Part shown: positions 10,251 through 17,642 of the stretch, in pieces
Layout: every line of letters starts with the position of its first letter
Numbering within the stretch: the stretch's first letter is position 1
NCBI RefSeq assembly: GCF_002797555.1
Contig: NZ_PGFA01000002.1
Location: 248,001-312,000, forward strand
Length of the DNA: 64,000 bases
Source: Hymenobacter chitinivorans DSM 11115
GTDB lineage: Bacteria; Bacteroidota; Bacteroidia; Cytophagales; Hymenobacteraceae
Direction: 5' to 3'
Position numbers and translations under genes: made by a program
The notes under the pieces: model-generated
The model's database searches: none
The model's input: the letters and a program-made list of their open reading frames with translations, nothing else
What the model was told of the DNA's origin: nothing

Positions 10251-10290
10251 CAGAACAGCCCTTTGAACGCAAGTCCAAAGGGCTGTTCTG
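10251..10290. terminator. Perfect 15-bp hairpin at the left chromosome/island junction
   Basis: Arms 10251-10265 and 10276-10290 are exact complements (CAGAACAGCCCTTTG and its reverse complement) with a 10-base loop. On the minus strand a TTTT run follows. It ends 5 bases from the left att repeat and was probably the terminator of the tRNA-Gly gene before the island inserted; it can also end the oxidoreductase transcript. Confidence 0.7.
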
Positions 10291-10294
10291 TTAT

Positions 10295-10342
10295 TGAGCG
10301 AGAAACGAGGTTCGAACTCGCGACCCTCAGCTTGGGAAGCTG
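10295..10342 (-). repeat. Left attachment repeat (3' fragment of tRNA-Gly)
   Basis: A 48-bp copy identical to 34961-35008. It contains the anticodon arm 3' part, T arm and acceptor 3' strand of tRNA-Gly in minus orientation, and sequence identity ends abruptly after the anticodon loop. It is the displaced end of the original tRNA gene and not a functional tRNA. Confidence 0.93.
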
Positions 10343-10456
10343 TGTATAGTGCTTCCTTATAGCTACTCGTTATTTGCTAAAATGCCTATTAATGTGCTTT
10401 AATGACGCTTTTTGTTGTTGGAGCTTGTTGTGAGTATTAGTCTTTTTATCACCTTT

Positions 10457-10491
10457 GTGTAAACCGCCGTGTAAACCGAAGCGGTTTACAC
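10457..10491. repeat. Three GTGTAAACC repeats in front of the integrase
   Basis: Direct copies at 10457-10465 and 10469-10477 (12-base period) and an inverted copy at 10483-10491, ending 2 bases before the integrase ATG. The same pair with the same 12-base period occurs at 34892-34912 inside the other end. This symmetry suggests arm-type binding sites of the integrase or excisionase, which would also let it repress its own gene. Confidence 0.65.
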
Positions 10492-10493
10492 CA

Positions 10494-11861
10494 ATGAGCA
10501 AAACGACTGCACACAAAGAAGGCAAGGCTACCGTCCGGGTGGTGTACTACACTAGCAAGACTCTTTCCGATGGTTCACACCCCTTCATGTTATGTGTCAC
10601 TAAGGATCGGAAGAGGAAATACATTGCCACTGGCTACAGTCTGCTTCCAAAGTATTGGAATGGCAAGGCTAAGTCCGATGCGGCTCGCATCCGCAGTAGC
10701 TATCCAGGCGACGCAAAAGATCTTTGGCGCAAGTTGGATGCAAAAGCTGTTGCCTACGAAAAAGCGGCTGAGGACTTAGCTGAGGCTGATGAGCAGCACG
10801 ACACTGAGACCATTCTAAGGAAGGCAACGGAAGCCCGCAAAGCGGGACGGCGGGTAAAACTGCTAGCCTACATCGAAGAGTTAGCCGCCGGCATGGCGGC
10901 AGTTGGACAGATCGGTAACGCTGGCGTGTACCGAGACTTGGGTAACCAGCTGGCCAAGTTCATTGGAGACGAGGCTAATGCACCGGAGCCTCCACTAGGC
11001 AAAGGGCAGGAGGAGGAAAAGGCCGCATGGGTGCAGCAGTATGATGTGCCATTCTCTCGGTTAACAGTATCCTTTTGCAACGAATGGGAGGCAACTCTGC
11101 GTGCCACTGGTATAGAAGAAATTACACTCTCGCTTCGTTTTCGCACCCTACGGGCTGTATTGAACAAAGCCATAGCAAATGGCTTCGCTAAGCCTGAGCA
11201 TTATCCCTTCGCCCGTAATACGGCTGAAAAGCACAAGTTCAGCGTCGGGAAGTTTGATATCAGCACCCAAAAGCGGGCTATATCTCGCGACGAACTACGG
11301 AAGCTGGAAGCTCTGCAAACGACTTCAGACCGGGCCCAACTAGCTAAAGATGTATTCCTGTTTATCTTCTTCTGCGGAGGCATTAATTTCGTTGACCTAG
11401 CACAGCTCCGCTGGAGCAACCTCAACGGCCCAGCCGACGCACAAAGACTTACCTACGTGCGGCAAAAGACCGGCGGCAAGTTCAATATGAAGCTCTTGGC
11501 CCCCGCTGCTGCCATTCTGGAAAGCTACCGGGCTTTTACCTATGCGAGCCCCAGCAGCTACATCTTCCCGGTGCTTGACCAAACCAAGCACCTCAGTCCA
11601 ATGCAAATCAAAAACCGCCTGCATAAGGTGCTGGGACAGGTAAATGCCGACCTGAAGGCCCTGGGCCAGCAGGCGGGTATTGCCACACCGCTAACGACCT
11701 ATGTAGCCCGACACAGCATGGCAACGGTCCTTAGAAAGAGCGGAGCCAGTACGGCCGTTATCTCGCAGGCGATGGGCCATAGCAGCGAAGCGGTTACTGC
11801 CATCTACTTGGAGTCTTTCGCTGCCGAGGTAGTAGACGATACCTTTGACGCGCTGCTTTGA
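10494..11861 (+). CDS. Tyrosine recombinase / integrase of the island
   Basis: The enzyme would insert and excise the island at the tRNA-Gly site. ATG 10494 is preferred over the in-frame TTG at 10455, because the repeat cluster occupies the sequence between them. The 455-residue protein has an N-terminal arm-binding region (VRVVYYTSKTLSDGSHPF), a SAM-like core-binding domain at about 170-250, and a catalytic domain. Visible catalytic residues are Arg406 (VARHS), His429 (GHSS) and nucleophile Tyr438 (IYLES). The position of the first catalytic Arg is Asn298 in CGGINFVDLAQL. A missing first Arg also occurs in IntDOT-type integrases of Bacteroidota, so the enzyme is probably active. It is a member of the Bacteroidota integrase group with a phage-integrase SAM-like domain. 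Confidence 0.93.
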   Translation: MSKTTAHKEGKATVRVVYYTSKTLSDGSHPFMLCVTKDRKRKYIATGYSLLPKYWNGKAKSDAARIRSSYPGDAKDLWRKLDAKAVAYEKAAEDLAEADEQHDTETILRKATEARKAGRRVKLLAYIEELAAGMAAVGQIGNAGVYRDLGNQLAKFIGDEANAPEPPLGKGQEEEKAAWVQQYDVPFSRLTVSFCNEWEATLRATGIEEITLSLRFRTLRAVLNKAIANGFAKPEHYPFARNTAEKHKFSVGKFDISTQKRAISRDELRKLEALQTTSDRAQLAKDVFLFIFFCGGINFVDLAQLRWSNLNGPADAQRLTYVRQKTGGKFNMKLLAPAAAILESYRAFTYASPSSYIFPVLDQTKHLSPMQIKNRLHKVLGQVNADLKALGQQAGIATPLTTYVARHSMATVLRKSGASTAVISQAMGHSSEAVTAIYLESFAAEVVDDTFDALL

Positions 11862-12154
11862 TTACCCGTATGAGCCAATAAATAAGCGCCTAAGCGCATA
11901 GTTAGCCTTAGAATAAAGTTTTGAGCCTCAAACGGCTTAATATGTAATAATGTATCATACGCCCACAAAGGCCACAGTTGATGTGCTTAAGTGATAAACT
12001 GCATAGCCAGGGTTAGCGTATGACAAGCTCCTTTACCAAGAATTGACTTTACTAGGCGTCTAAGTTACATAGAGTAGGCAGTAGAATGATTAGGTGTCCT
12101 GTGAGAGCATAACCCACAGATTTTACATCGTTCACTTCTAAATAACGCCAACTC
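11862..12154. other. Non-coding gap after the integrase
   Basis: About 290 AT-rich bases with no convincing ORF, RNA or hairpin. It may contain the promoter for the following small genes, but no clear -33/-7 pair was found. Confidence 0.5.
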
Positions 12155-12622
12155 ATGTCGTCCTACTATCAAAAAGTAGAAGCGGCTCGGCTTTTTGTCG
12201 AGCAAGGGAATTTTCCGGATCGGATAGAAAGTCACGGAACCCGCTGGAGAGGGAAGCCCTACCATGTCATATACTATCCATCTTTCAAAGGCTACTTCCG
12301 CTGGATGGTTCTTGGGGAGCGAGATAGTGTTGATGAGTATGGGTACACATGCTGGGGGTTTGACATGAAGACCTGGGCAGATGGCTACGATCTTCTAGAA
12401 TCGCCTTTGGCCACAGATGAGGTCACAGCTTGGCTGGAATTTCATTACGGCAGCTTGTCGGACTTGTATGATTACCAATACCTATCCGACCTTCTGGTTG
12501 CTAAAGGTGTCGAGGTTAATTGGGCCAACAGTTCACGGGAACGAGCGTTTCAGTGGATACAAACCAAACTTGATCAGTTAACCCATACATCATCTATCCC
12601 TAATGAAGTTGGGTTGAGATAG
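12155..12622 (+). CDS. Hypothetical 155-residue protein
   Basis: I do not recognise the family. The protein is rich in aromatic residues (Tyr and Trp), with YHVIYYPSFKGYFRWMVLGE in the first third, suggesting a compact beta-sheet domain, and helical C-terminal segments ending before NEVGLR. There is no signal peptide or membrane segment, so it is cytoplasmic. It ends at TAG 12620-12622, and the frame continues open beyond the stop into an RteC-like segment, so the two may once have been one gene or may be linked by readthrough. It belongs to the left, regulatory part of the island. Confidence 0.5.
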   Translation: MSSYYQKVEAARLFVEQGNFPDRIESHGTRWRGKPYHVIYYPSFKGYFRWMVLGERDSVDEYGYTCWGFDMKTWADGYDLLESPLATDEVTAWLEFHYGSLSDLYDYQYLSDLLVAKGVEVNWANSSRERAFQWIQTKLDQLTHTSSIPNEVGLR

Positions 12623-12649
12623 TATGGCACTCAAACCGAGTTCATAGAA

Positions 12650-12871
12650 TTGATATATGCTACAATAGCAGCTCGACGGTTGAAGGTGATAGGTAAGAGA
12701 GGAAGAGATGCAGCTATCAATCGTCTGATGGAGTTGTTGAGCGTTCCTAACGGTACACCTGTGCGTGTGGTGATTAATGATATCCTCAGGAAGCGTAACA
12801 GCGACAACCAGACCCCATTTTTGAACCTGTTGATAGAGGAGTTTTTGACTAAGGCGAACGAAGATGAGTGA
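12650..12871 (+). CDS. RteC-like C-terminal domain, short or truncated
   Basis: The frame immediately after the TAG at 12620-12622 encodes TEFIELIYATIAARRLK and ends with TPFLNLLIEEFLTKANE. The ELIYA motif and the terminal FLNxLIEEFL segment resemble the C-terminal part of RteC, which controls excision of Bacteroides conjugative transposons. No ATG is available in this frame; TTG 12650 is the first possible start, and it falls inside the conserved segment. Either translation uses an odd start, or the gene is a remnant of a longer protein, or the upstream stop is bypassed. A role in island regulation is inferred from the family and location only. Confidence 0.45.
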   Translation: MIYATIAARRLKVIGKRGRDAAINRLMELLSVPNGTPVRVVINDILRKRNSDNQTPFLNLLIEEFLTKANEDE

Positions 12872-12875
12872 AATC

Positions 12876-12901
12876 TCACCTACGTAGGCCGATGTAGGTG
12901 A
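12876..12901. other. Small inverted repeat
   Basis: Arms TCACCTAC (12876-12883) and GTAGGTGA (12894-12901) with a 10-base loop, placed between the RteC-like frame and the next small gene. There is no T run, so an operator or RNA hairpin is as likely as a terminator. Confidence 0.4.
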
Positions 12902-12908
12902 CAGGCGG

Positions 12909-13184
12909 ATGGAGAAGAAGTTCCTTTGCATCATGAACCGGATTAAACCAGAACTCATCTTCATGAACGCAACGGAACCCGGCTTTCCGCATCTACAGCG
13001 GCTGCTGCCTTACGGTGCCGTAACATCTCTAGCCAAGAAGTTCGGTATTTCAGCTACTGCGGTAAGTAAAGCCCTTAAGAATAGAAAGCCAGGCAACCCC
13101 GTGGTTCAGGAAGCTGTGCGCATGGCGCAGGAGAGCGGGGCACTTAGTGCAGCTCAGGTACTAGCCAGTCTGCCCTCAGCCTAA
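12909..13184 (+). CDS. Small helix-turn-helix protein
   Basis: The 91-residue product has a central helix-turn-helix: LPYGAVTSLAKKFGISATAV followed by SKALKNRKPGNPVVQEAVRM. The second helix with ISATAVSKAL resembles LacI- or phage-type recognition helices. Alternative in-frame starts exist at 12933 and 12963, and the shorter forms still contain the motif. There is no effector domain. It is likely a DNA-binding accessory protein of the island; similar small proteins sit beside replication genes in Bacteroidota mobile elements. It is followed by an excisionase-like gene on the same strand. Confidence 0.5.
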   Translation: MEKKFLCIMNRIKPELIFMNATEPGFPHLQRLLPYGAVTSLAKKFGISATAVSKALKNRKPGNPVVQEAVRMAQESGALSAAQVLASLPSA

Positions 13185-13258
13185 TTCATCCTTTCACTTC
13201 AAACTCATTTTTTCCGCCTGTCAAGGCTGGCAGGCACACTTTTCTCCAACTTTTTTCT

Positions 13259-13543
13259 ATGAACCACAACCCTTTCGAGCTTCTGCACAGCCACTTGTGC
13301 CGGTTGGAAGCGCTAATCATGGAACAGATCTCAAACGCAAAAGCGGAGCCTAGTGCCACCGAAGTTGGTGGCTTGGCCTTGGCTCAAGAGATTACCCGTT
13401 TGAGCAAGCCCCGGATTTACGGGCTGGTTTCAGCACGTGAAATACCTCACTACAAACGTGGCAACAAGTTGTATTTCCACCGAGAAGAGCTACTAGCCTG
13501 GGTTACGGCTGGAAAGCGGAATGTTCACCAAAATGTACGTTAA
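13259..13543 (+). CDS. Excisionase-like helix-turn-helix protein
   Basis: The 94-residue protein has a C-terminal winged-helix of the MerR/Xis (HTH_17) type: LALAQEITRLSKPRIYGLVS, then REIPHYKRGNKLYFHREELLAW. The pattern of a recognition helix followed by IPHYKRGNKLYF and a final RxELLAW is standard for Bacteroidota excisionase or helix-turn-helix factors that direct element excision or replication. It lies 4 bases before the next small gene and is probably co-transcribed with the DUF3987 gene. Whether it is the true excisionase cannot be told from sequence. Confidence 0.75.
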   Translation: MNHNPFELLHSHLCRLEALIMEQISNAKAEPSATEVGGLALAQEITRLSKPRIYGLVSAREIPHYKRGNKLYFHREELLAWVTAGKRNVHQNVR

Positions 13544-13546
13544 AAC

Positions 13547-13915
13547 ATGGAACTGCTTAACAACTCACATAGCTCTCAGCAGCGTGATTCAGGCGATGAC
13601 TCTATGACTTTGTGTCAACGCTTCCCTGAGCTTCTTGCAATGTTGGATGAATTGCCACTCTTGAATTTCCACCTTTCTGCTGTTGCAACGCGTAACCTTT
13701 GCCGTCGTTTTAAAATTGAGAAGGGGACACTTTACAGCTTATGGAACGAGTTTCACTCTCAGCATTGTCGCCAGAAATTGAAGGGGAAAAAGCGGCGTCA
13801 AGCTGAATTAATCGCTCTGCTAAGTGTTCCCAGTTTTGATGCTCAGGTTGCCCGCAGGGGGGAATACCTATCGCGCCATGCTAGGCGTGTCAAGTGGTTT
13901 AAGAAAAGTCAATGA
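13547..13915 (+). CDS. Hypothetical protein preceding the DUF3987 gene
   Basis: This 122-residue protein is not recognised. Its N-terminus is polar and Ser-rich; residues 30-75 look helical (LAMLDELPLLNFHLSAVAT, then RNLCRRFKIEKGTLYSLWNE, which could form a helix-turn-helix). The C-terminal half is strongly basic (RQKLKGKKRRQ, RHARRVKWFKKS), consistent with nucleic-acid binding. Its stop overlaps the DUF3987 start by 4 bases (ATGA), so the two proteins are translationally coupled and probably work together in element replication. Confidence 0.5.
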   Translation: MELLNNSHSSQQRDSGDDSMTLCQRFPELLAMLDELPLLNFHLSAVATRNLCRRFKIEKGTLYSLWNEFHSQHCRQKLKGKKRRQAELIALLSVPSFDAQVARRGEYLSRHARRVKWFKKSQ

Positions 13916-15492
13916 TCAACATCTCATTGTCATCTGACGATCGGGAAGCGAATCAGGCTTTGGCTCAGCCTCTTGTCAAAGTTGCTTCAGACTGGCCAAT
14001 ACCGGCTTCTCTTACTCCCCGTTTGTTGTCTGTTCCACCCTTTGATGATACAATGTTCCCGGAGGCGATTCGTCCCAGCCTCCGGGACATTGCCCATCGG
14101 ATGCAGTGCCCACCAGACTGGCTAGCTGTAGCTTGGATCGTCATGATGGGGTCAGTAGTAGGCAACCGCTGCGGCATCTGGCCTAAGCAACACGACACAA
14201 GCTGGTTTGAGGTGCCAAATCTGTGGGGAGCTATTGTTGCGGAACCTTCAAAGCTTAAGACACCCGCCCTTAATGCTGCCATGGGTCCCATGAAGCAGCT
14301 GGAGAACACAGCCAAAGCCGAGTTCAATCGCCAATCACGCTTGCATGAAGCTGATGCCGACTTGCTGAAGGCGCGTAAGGACGCCATCCGGAAACGGATG
14401 GGAAAGGCAGCCGAAAAACAAAATGAGGACGAGTTGCATGGATTGAAACATGAGTTGGCTAACCTTGAAGCAGCTGAGGTCCCTGTTGCTCGTCGCTACA
14501 TAATCAACGATAGCACGGTTGAGAAGCTGTGCGAACTACTAGTGGTCAACCCACGGGGGCTAATGGTCTTTCGAGATGAGCTCATGGGGCTGTTATCAAG
14601 CTGGGAGAAGCAGGGCAGGGAAACCGACCGACAGTTCTTCCTTGAAGCTTGGAACGGAACAGGCGATTACAGCAGTGACCGAATAGGGCGTGGTTCATTA
14701 CACATTCCCAATTGCTGCCTCTCGCTGTTAGGAGGTATCCAGCCCGACAAATTGTTGCATTACCTCCGAGAGTCATTAAATGGGAATAATGATGGCATGA
14801 CGCAACGCTTCTCTTTGCTATCGTGGCCGGATTCGCGCCCATTTAAGTATACTGACGCTACACCCGATGAAGCTGCGCAATTGCAAGCAGCTGAATTGCT
14901 TCGGCGGTTAGATGCTCTGAACCCTATTGAAGCTGGCGCCATTCAACATTCAAGTGGCAAGCGGATTGGCTTCCACTTTGATGCAGCTGCCCAGAGTATG
15001 TTCATCGAATGGCTGGTTCCATGGCAAAACATGCTGGAACAAAGCAAAGAGGTGCCACCTCTGATACAGCACTTAGCTAAGTTTCGCAAGCTGTACCCTT
15101 GTCTGGCTTTGTTGTTTCATCTGCTTGACGTGGTAGACGGAAAGGTTGAGGTAGGACCCGTGAGTTCATCAGCAGCCGAACTGGCCGGTAAATGGTGCGA
15201 CTATTTCGCAGCGCATGCCCGCCGCCTTTATGCTTATGGTTGCAGAGTCACTGGAGCGGCTACGTTAGGTGAACACGTTAAGGCCGGAGACTTGCTGGAG
15301 CGCTTCACACTTCGCGATGTGCAGAGGAAAAATTGGCAGGGGCTTAATGACCGAGGGAGTGTGCAGAGTGCCCTTGATGAGTTAGTAGAAGCTGGTTGGC
15401 TACGGGAAATGGCTTCCAAAATCGTCGAGCAAGGACGCCCCCGCTCGACGACGTACGAAACGAACCCCCGTCTTTTCATAGAAAAAGGCTAA
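13912..15492 (+). CDS. DUF3987 replication-type protein
   Basis: The 526-residue protein shows the DUF3987 pattern found in many Bacteroidota mobile elements next to primases: PSLRDIAHRMQCPPDWLAVA, then VPNLWGAIVAEPSKLKTPAL, where the Walker A-like loop is degenerate (AEPSKLKT in place of GxxxxGKT). It continues with GLMVFRDELMGLLSSWEK (Walker B-like), RQFFLEAWNGTGDYSSDRIG and LSLLGGIQPDKL. A coiled-coil-like helix lies around 140-190. The C-terminal 100 residues form a winged-helix-like tail. The family is thought to act in replication or mobilisation, without an established reaction. The gene ends inside a 25-bp perfect hairpin. Confidence 0.85.
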   Translation: MINISLSSDDREANQALAQPLVKVASDWPIPASLTPRLLSVPPFDDTMFPEAIRPSLRDIAHRMQCPPDWLAVAWIVMMGSVVGNRCGIWPKQHDTSWFEVPNLWGAIVAEPSKLKTPALNAAMGPMKQLENTAKAEFNRQSRLHEADADLLKARKDAIRKRMGKAAEKQNEDELHGLKHELANLEAAEVPVARRYIINDSTVEKLCELLVVNPRGLMVFRDELMGLLSSWEKQGRETDRQFFLEAWNGTGDYSSDRIGRGSLHIPNCCLSLLGGIQPDKLLHYLRESLNGNNDGMTQRFSLLSWPDSRPFKYTDATPDEAAQLQAAELLRRLDALNPIEAGAIQHSSGKRIGFHFDAAAQSMFIEWLVPWQNMLEQSKEVPPLIQHLAKFRKLYPCLALLFHLLDVVDGKVEVGPVSSSAAELAGKWCDYFAAHARRLYAYGCRVTGAATLGEHVKAGDLLERFTLRDVQRKNWQGLNDRGSVQSALDELVEAGWLREMASKIVEQGRPRSTTYETNPRLFIEKG

Positions 15493-15550
15493 AGCTCGAA
15501 CTGACAAAACCGACAGAAGTCTTTTTGTCGGTTTTGTCAGTTCGAGCTTT
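15491..15550. terminator. Perfect 25-bp hairpin at the DUF3987 stop codon
   Basis: Arms 15491-15515 and 15526-15550 are exact complements with a 10-base loop rich in T. The stop codon (15490-15492) overlaps the first base pairs. The length is unusual for a terminator and the outer ends are AAA/TTT; a bidirectional terminator or a replication or transfer structure are both possible. Confidence 0.65.
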
Positions 15551-15867
15551 TAGTAATAAACGGAATTTTTCAGCCGACCAAAGAGAAACGAAGCAGGTAA
15601 GCAGTGCTATTGGTAGTAGGTGCGGCACAGGTAGAACAGGGTATTAATAGCCTGCCGGAAGTAGAGGCGCTGTTTGCGTTGCATATGTTATGGCAGCCAG
15701 CGGTTAACCCGCTACTGTGATTCGGTAAAAGGAATAACCGTCAACCATAAGGGGTAGAGGAGCTTACTAACTCTCGTTTCAACTCACCGGCTCATTTCCT
15801 TTCAACCACAACCTAATCTTCAAACACTCCCTAAGGATTAAGATAGTGCCTGGACGTCATTGGCAAG
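15551..15867. other. Non-coding gap
   Basis: About 315 bases between the hairpin and the convergent Rep-like gene. No gene-like ORF, tRNA or repeat was recognised. Confidence 0.5.
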
Positions 15868-16365
15868 CTACGCGGTATGAAACCGGCCAGGACGGCGCTT
15901 AATTGGCGCGGACGTAATCGAGAGCTTCGTTCCTGCGTACAGGCTAGTGAACCGCTCCTGTACCATTGATTTCGTGGGCCGGCCTTCTTTCCAGAGGGCT
16001 TCCAAAATGCCTTTAAGAGAGATTAGACATTCTGTAGTCCAAGGCTTGAAGGAGGCGACGAAGCAATGCGTCTTCGGGTTGTATTCGATGAAGTCGAACA
16101 ACGGTCTTATGATCCATGAGGGCTCTTCATGAGTGTCGTTGGGATCTGTCCATGATACCCGGTGTACGACATTGGTATAGGCAATATCTTCGAGTAGCTG
16201 CCGGCCGGTTGCCGGAAGTAGATTGGTAATAGTCGAAGCCGGTACACGCACTTCCTGCAAGTCAGAAACGGAAGGATCCCAAGTTTTCACCAAGGCTATG
16301 AATAGGTCCCAAGCGTGGCTGTATATCCAGGGCGAAGAGCGGGTGATAGTGGTGGTTAGTGCCAT
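15868..16365 (-). CDS. Possible Rep-like winged-helix protein
   Basis: This 165-residue protein is not firmly recognised. The order WDLFIALVKTWDPSVSD, VRVPASTITNLLPATGRQLL, IIRPLFDFIEYNPKTHCFVA and FKPWTTECLISLKGILEALW recalls the first winged-helix domain of Rep_3-type replication initiators, in which a strand-turn PLF-x-IxYN-x-KTxxFxxxFKP is followed by a helix. Only one such domain is present (full initiators are about 250-350 residues). It may therefore be a shortened initiator or an unrelated regulator. The start faces an XRE-type gene across an 18-bp palindrome, and the pair could control each other. Confidence 0.4.
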   Translation of the reverse strand: MALTTTITRSSPWIYSHAWDLFIALVKTWDPSVSDLQEVRVPASTITNLLPATGRQLLEDIAYTNVVHRVSWTDPNDTHEEPSWIIRPLFDFIEYNPKTHCFVASFKPWTTECLISLKGILEALWKEGRPTKSMVQERFTSLYAGTKLSITSAPIKRRPGRFHTA

Positions 16366-16407
16366 GTGCGTGTATCAATATCGCGAAGTTAATAGATTGG
16401 AGGTGAT

Positions 16408-16458
16408 AATGACATATATGTCATTGTGAGCGACCGGTAGGTCGGTATTCTTTACCGG
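16408..16458. promoter_or_regulatory. Operator region between the Rep-like and XRE genes
   Basis: A perfect 18-bp palindrome AATGACATATATGTCATT lies at 16408-16425, and a second inverted repeat CCGGTA (16434-16439) / TACCGG (16453-16458) lies just before the XRE start at 16463. The AT-rich palindrome is of the size bound by XRE dimers. Confidence 0.6.
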
Positions 16459-16462
16459 CTGA

Positions 16463-16726
16463 ATGGGAGATAGGAATACTTCGTCGCTACTACAAGAGAT
16501 TGCACGACGACTCAAGGCCTTACGCGAGAGCCAGCAGCGAACCTTACAAGAGGTATACGATGCCACCGGCATCCACATTGCCCGCATCGAGGCGCGCCGA
16601 CAGAATGTAACCCTTGCTACCCTGGCTGCTCTTTGCCAGTACTACCACACCTCTCTCTCGGATTTCCTTCTGGATATAGAGCAAGTCGCCGACACTTCCT
16701 TTCCGTCTGAAAAGCCAGATGCCTAA
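16463..16726 (+). CDS. XRE-family helix-turn-helix regulator
   Basis: The 87-residue protein is a bare Cro/cI-type domain: IARRLKALRESQQRTLQEVY, then ATGIHIARIEARRQNVTLAT and LAALCQYYHTSLSDFLLDIE. The order helix 1, turn, recognition helix with HIARIEARR and the ALCQYYHTSLSDFL helix are canonical. The C-terminal tail is short and acidic. Such proteins repress their own operon and often set copy number or excision in mobile elements. The palindromes directly upstream are the natural candidates for its binding sites. It is divergent to the Rep-like gene. After it comes a 900-base non-coding stretch before the defence cargo. Confidence 0.85.
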   Translation: MGDRNTSSLLQEIARRLKALRESQQRTLQEVYDATGIHIARIEARRQNVTLATLAALCQYYHTSLSDFLLDIEQVADTSFPSEKPDA

Positions 16727-17642
16727 TCGGCTGGGTGTTTCGACTTTATGGTTCCTAAGGCGTAGCTGCAAAAGGAAGCGTTTTCCCTTTGCTTAGTGGG
16801 GGGGGGCTAACATGAGGATGCCTTGCTCTCCGAGGTACGTAAATTTTTTTTTGACAGCTTATCTATGCTTTTACATGAAATGTTTTTGAGCATTACGTGC
16901 TTGTGTTGAATGTTTTTGAACTTGCATCTAAAAACTGGCGATCATTGTAATTGTAAAACAGCAACCTTCTGCACATGAGGCAGCTATCCTGCTGAAATAC
17001 AAACGTCTGTTTGTTGATTCGTCAGAAACAAAGCAAAGCCGTTGGTTACAGAGCACAACTCCCTTTTGAGTTGTGAGGGCTGTCTCGTTGAAAGTCCCCA
17101 TTGAGTAGCCCAGCCTAGTACGCTACCAACTCCCGGCCTTTGTGGCAGTTATCCAGCTTAAATTATACAGTTGTCCCTCTAACACCTGCGGCAGCGAGTG
17201 GAAGTGGGCGAGGTGGTAGGTCTCCACCTCCAGCCTATGGATTAATCACCTCTAAGGCACGCTGAGGCACCTCATAAGCTGGTTGCTATAGCTATTTCAG
17301 CAATTGTGAGTCTAATACTTGGGCCTAGCAGGTCAAACAGTCATTCGTTTTCACTCGTCTCGCCAACTAAGATGAATCGCAGGTCTCATACCAGCATAGC
17401 TGTTAGCTATGCATTTCTAAACCTAGCATGAGGCGAAGAGACGCCATATAGGTTCCTTCGCCCTAGGGTTACTGCCGCCTTCTACCCGTAGCTAGTGGTT
17501 ATCACTGCTATACTTAACACGAAGCTTTTAAATGATGCAATGAGTTGGCAGAGTATGCGCTTTCCTGAGATAAATGAATTGCATACTTTTCAAAATCATT
17601 TGTCAATCAAATTTCGCATATCAACTTCTTCGCAACCAAATT
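16727..17642. other. 916-base non-coding stretch before the defence cargo
   Basis: No convincing gene is present. A run of nine G (16798-16806) occurs early. The minus strand at about 17060-17260 has a stop-interrupted stretch that reads like coding sequence (LEVETYHLAHFHSLPQVLEG in one frame) but matches no family I know. The stretch separates maintenance genes on the left from cargo on the right, and could be remnant DNA of a lost gene. Confidence 0.4.

Noticed and set aside
10295..10342. A second tRNA-Gly gene
   Set aside because: Only the 3' portion is present; the D arm and 5' acceptor strand are missing. It is the left attachment repeat.
15396..15647. 83-codon frame across the DUF3987 end and the hairpin
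   Set aside because: It is out of frame with DUF3987 and runs through the 25-bp hairpin.
16798..16806. Run of nine G as a phase-variation tract
   Set aside because: It lies outside any gene and has no promoter-like spacing around it.
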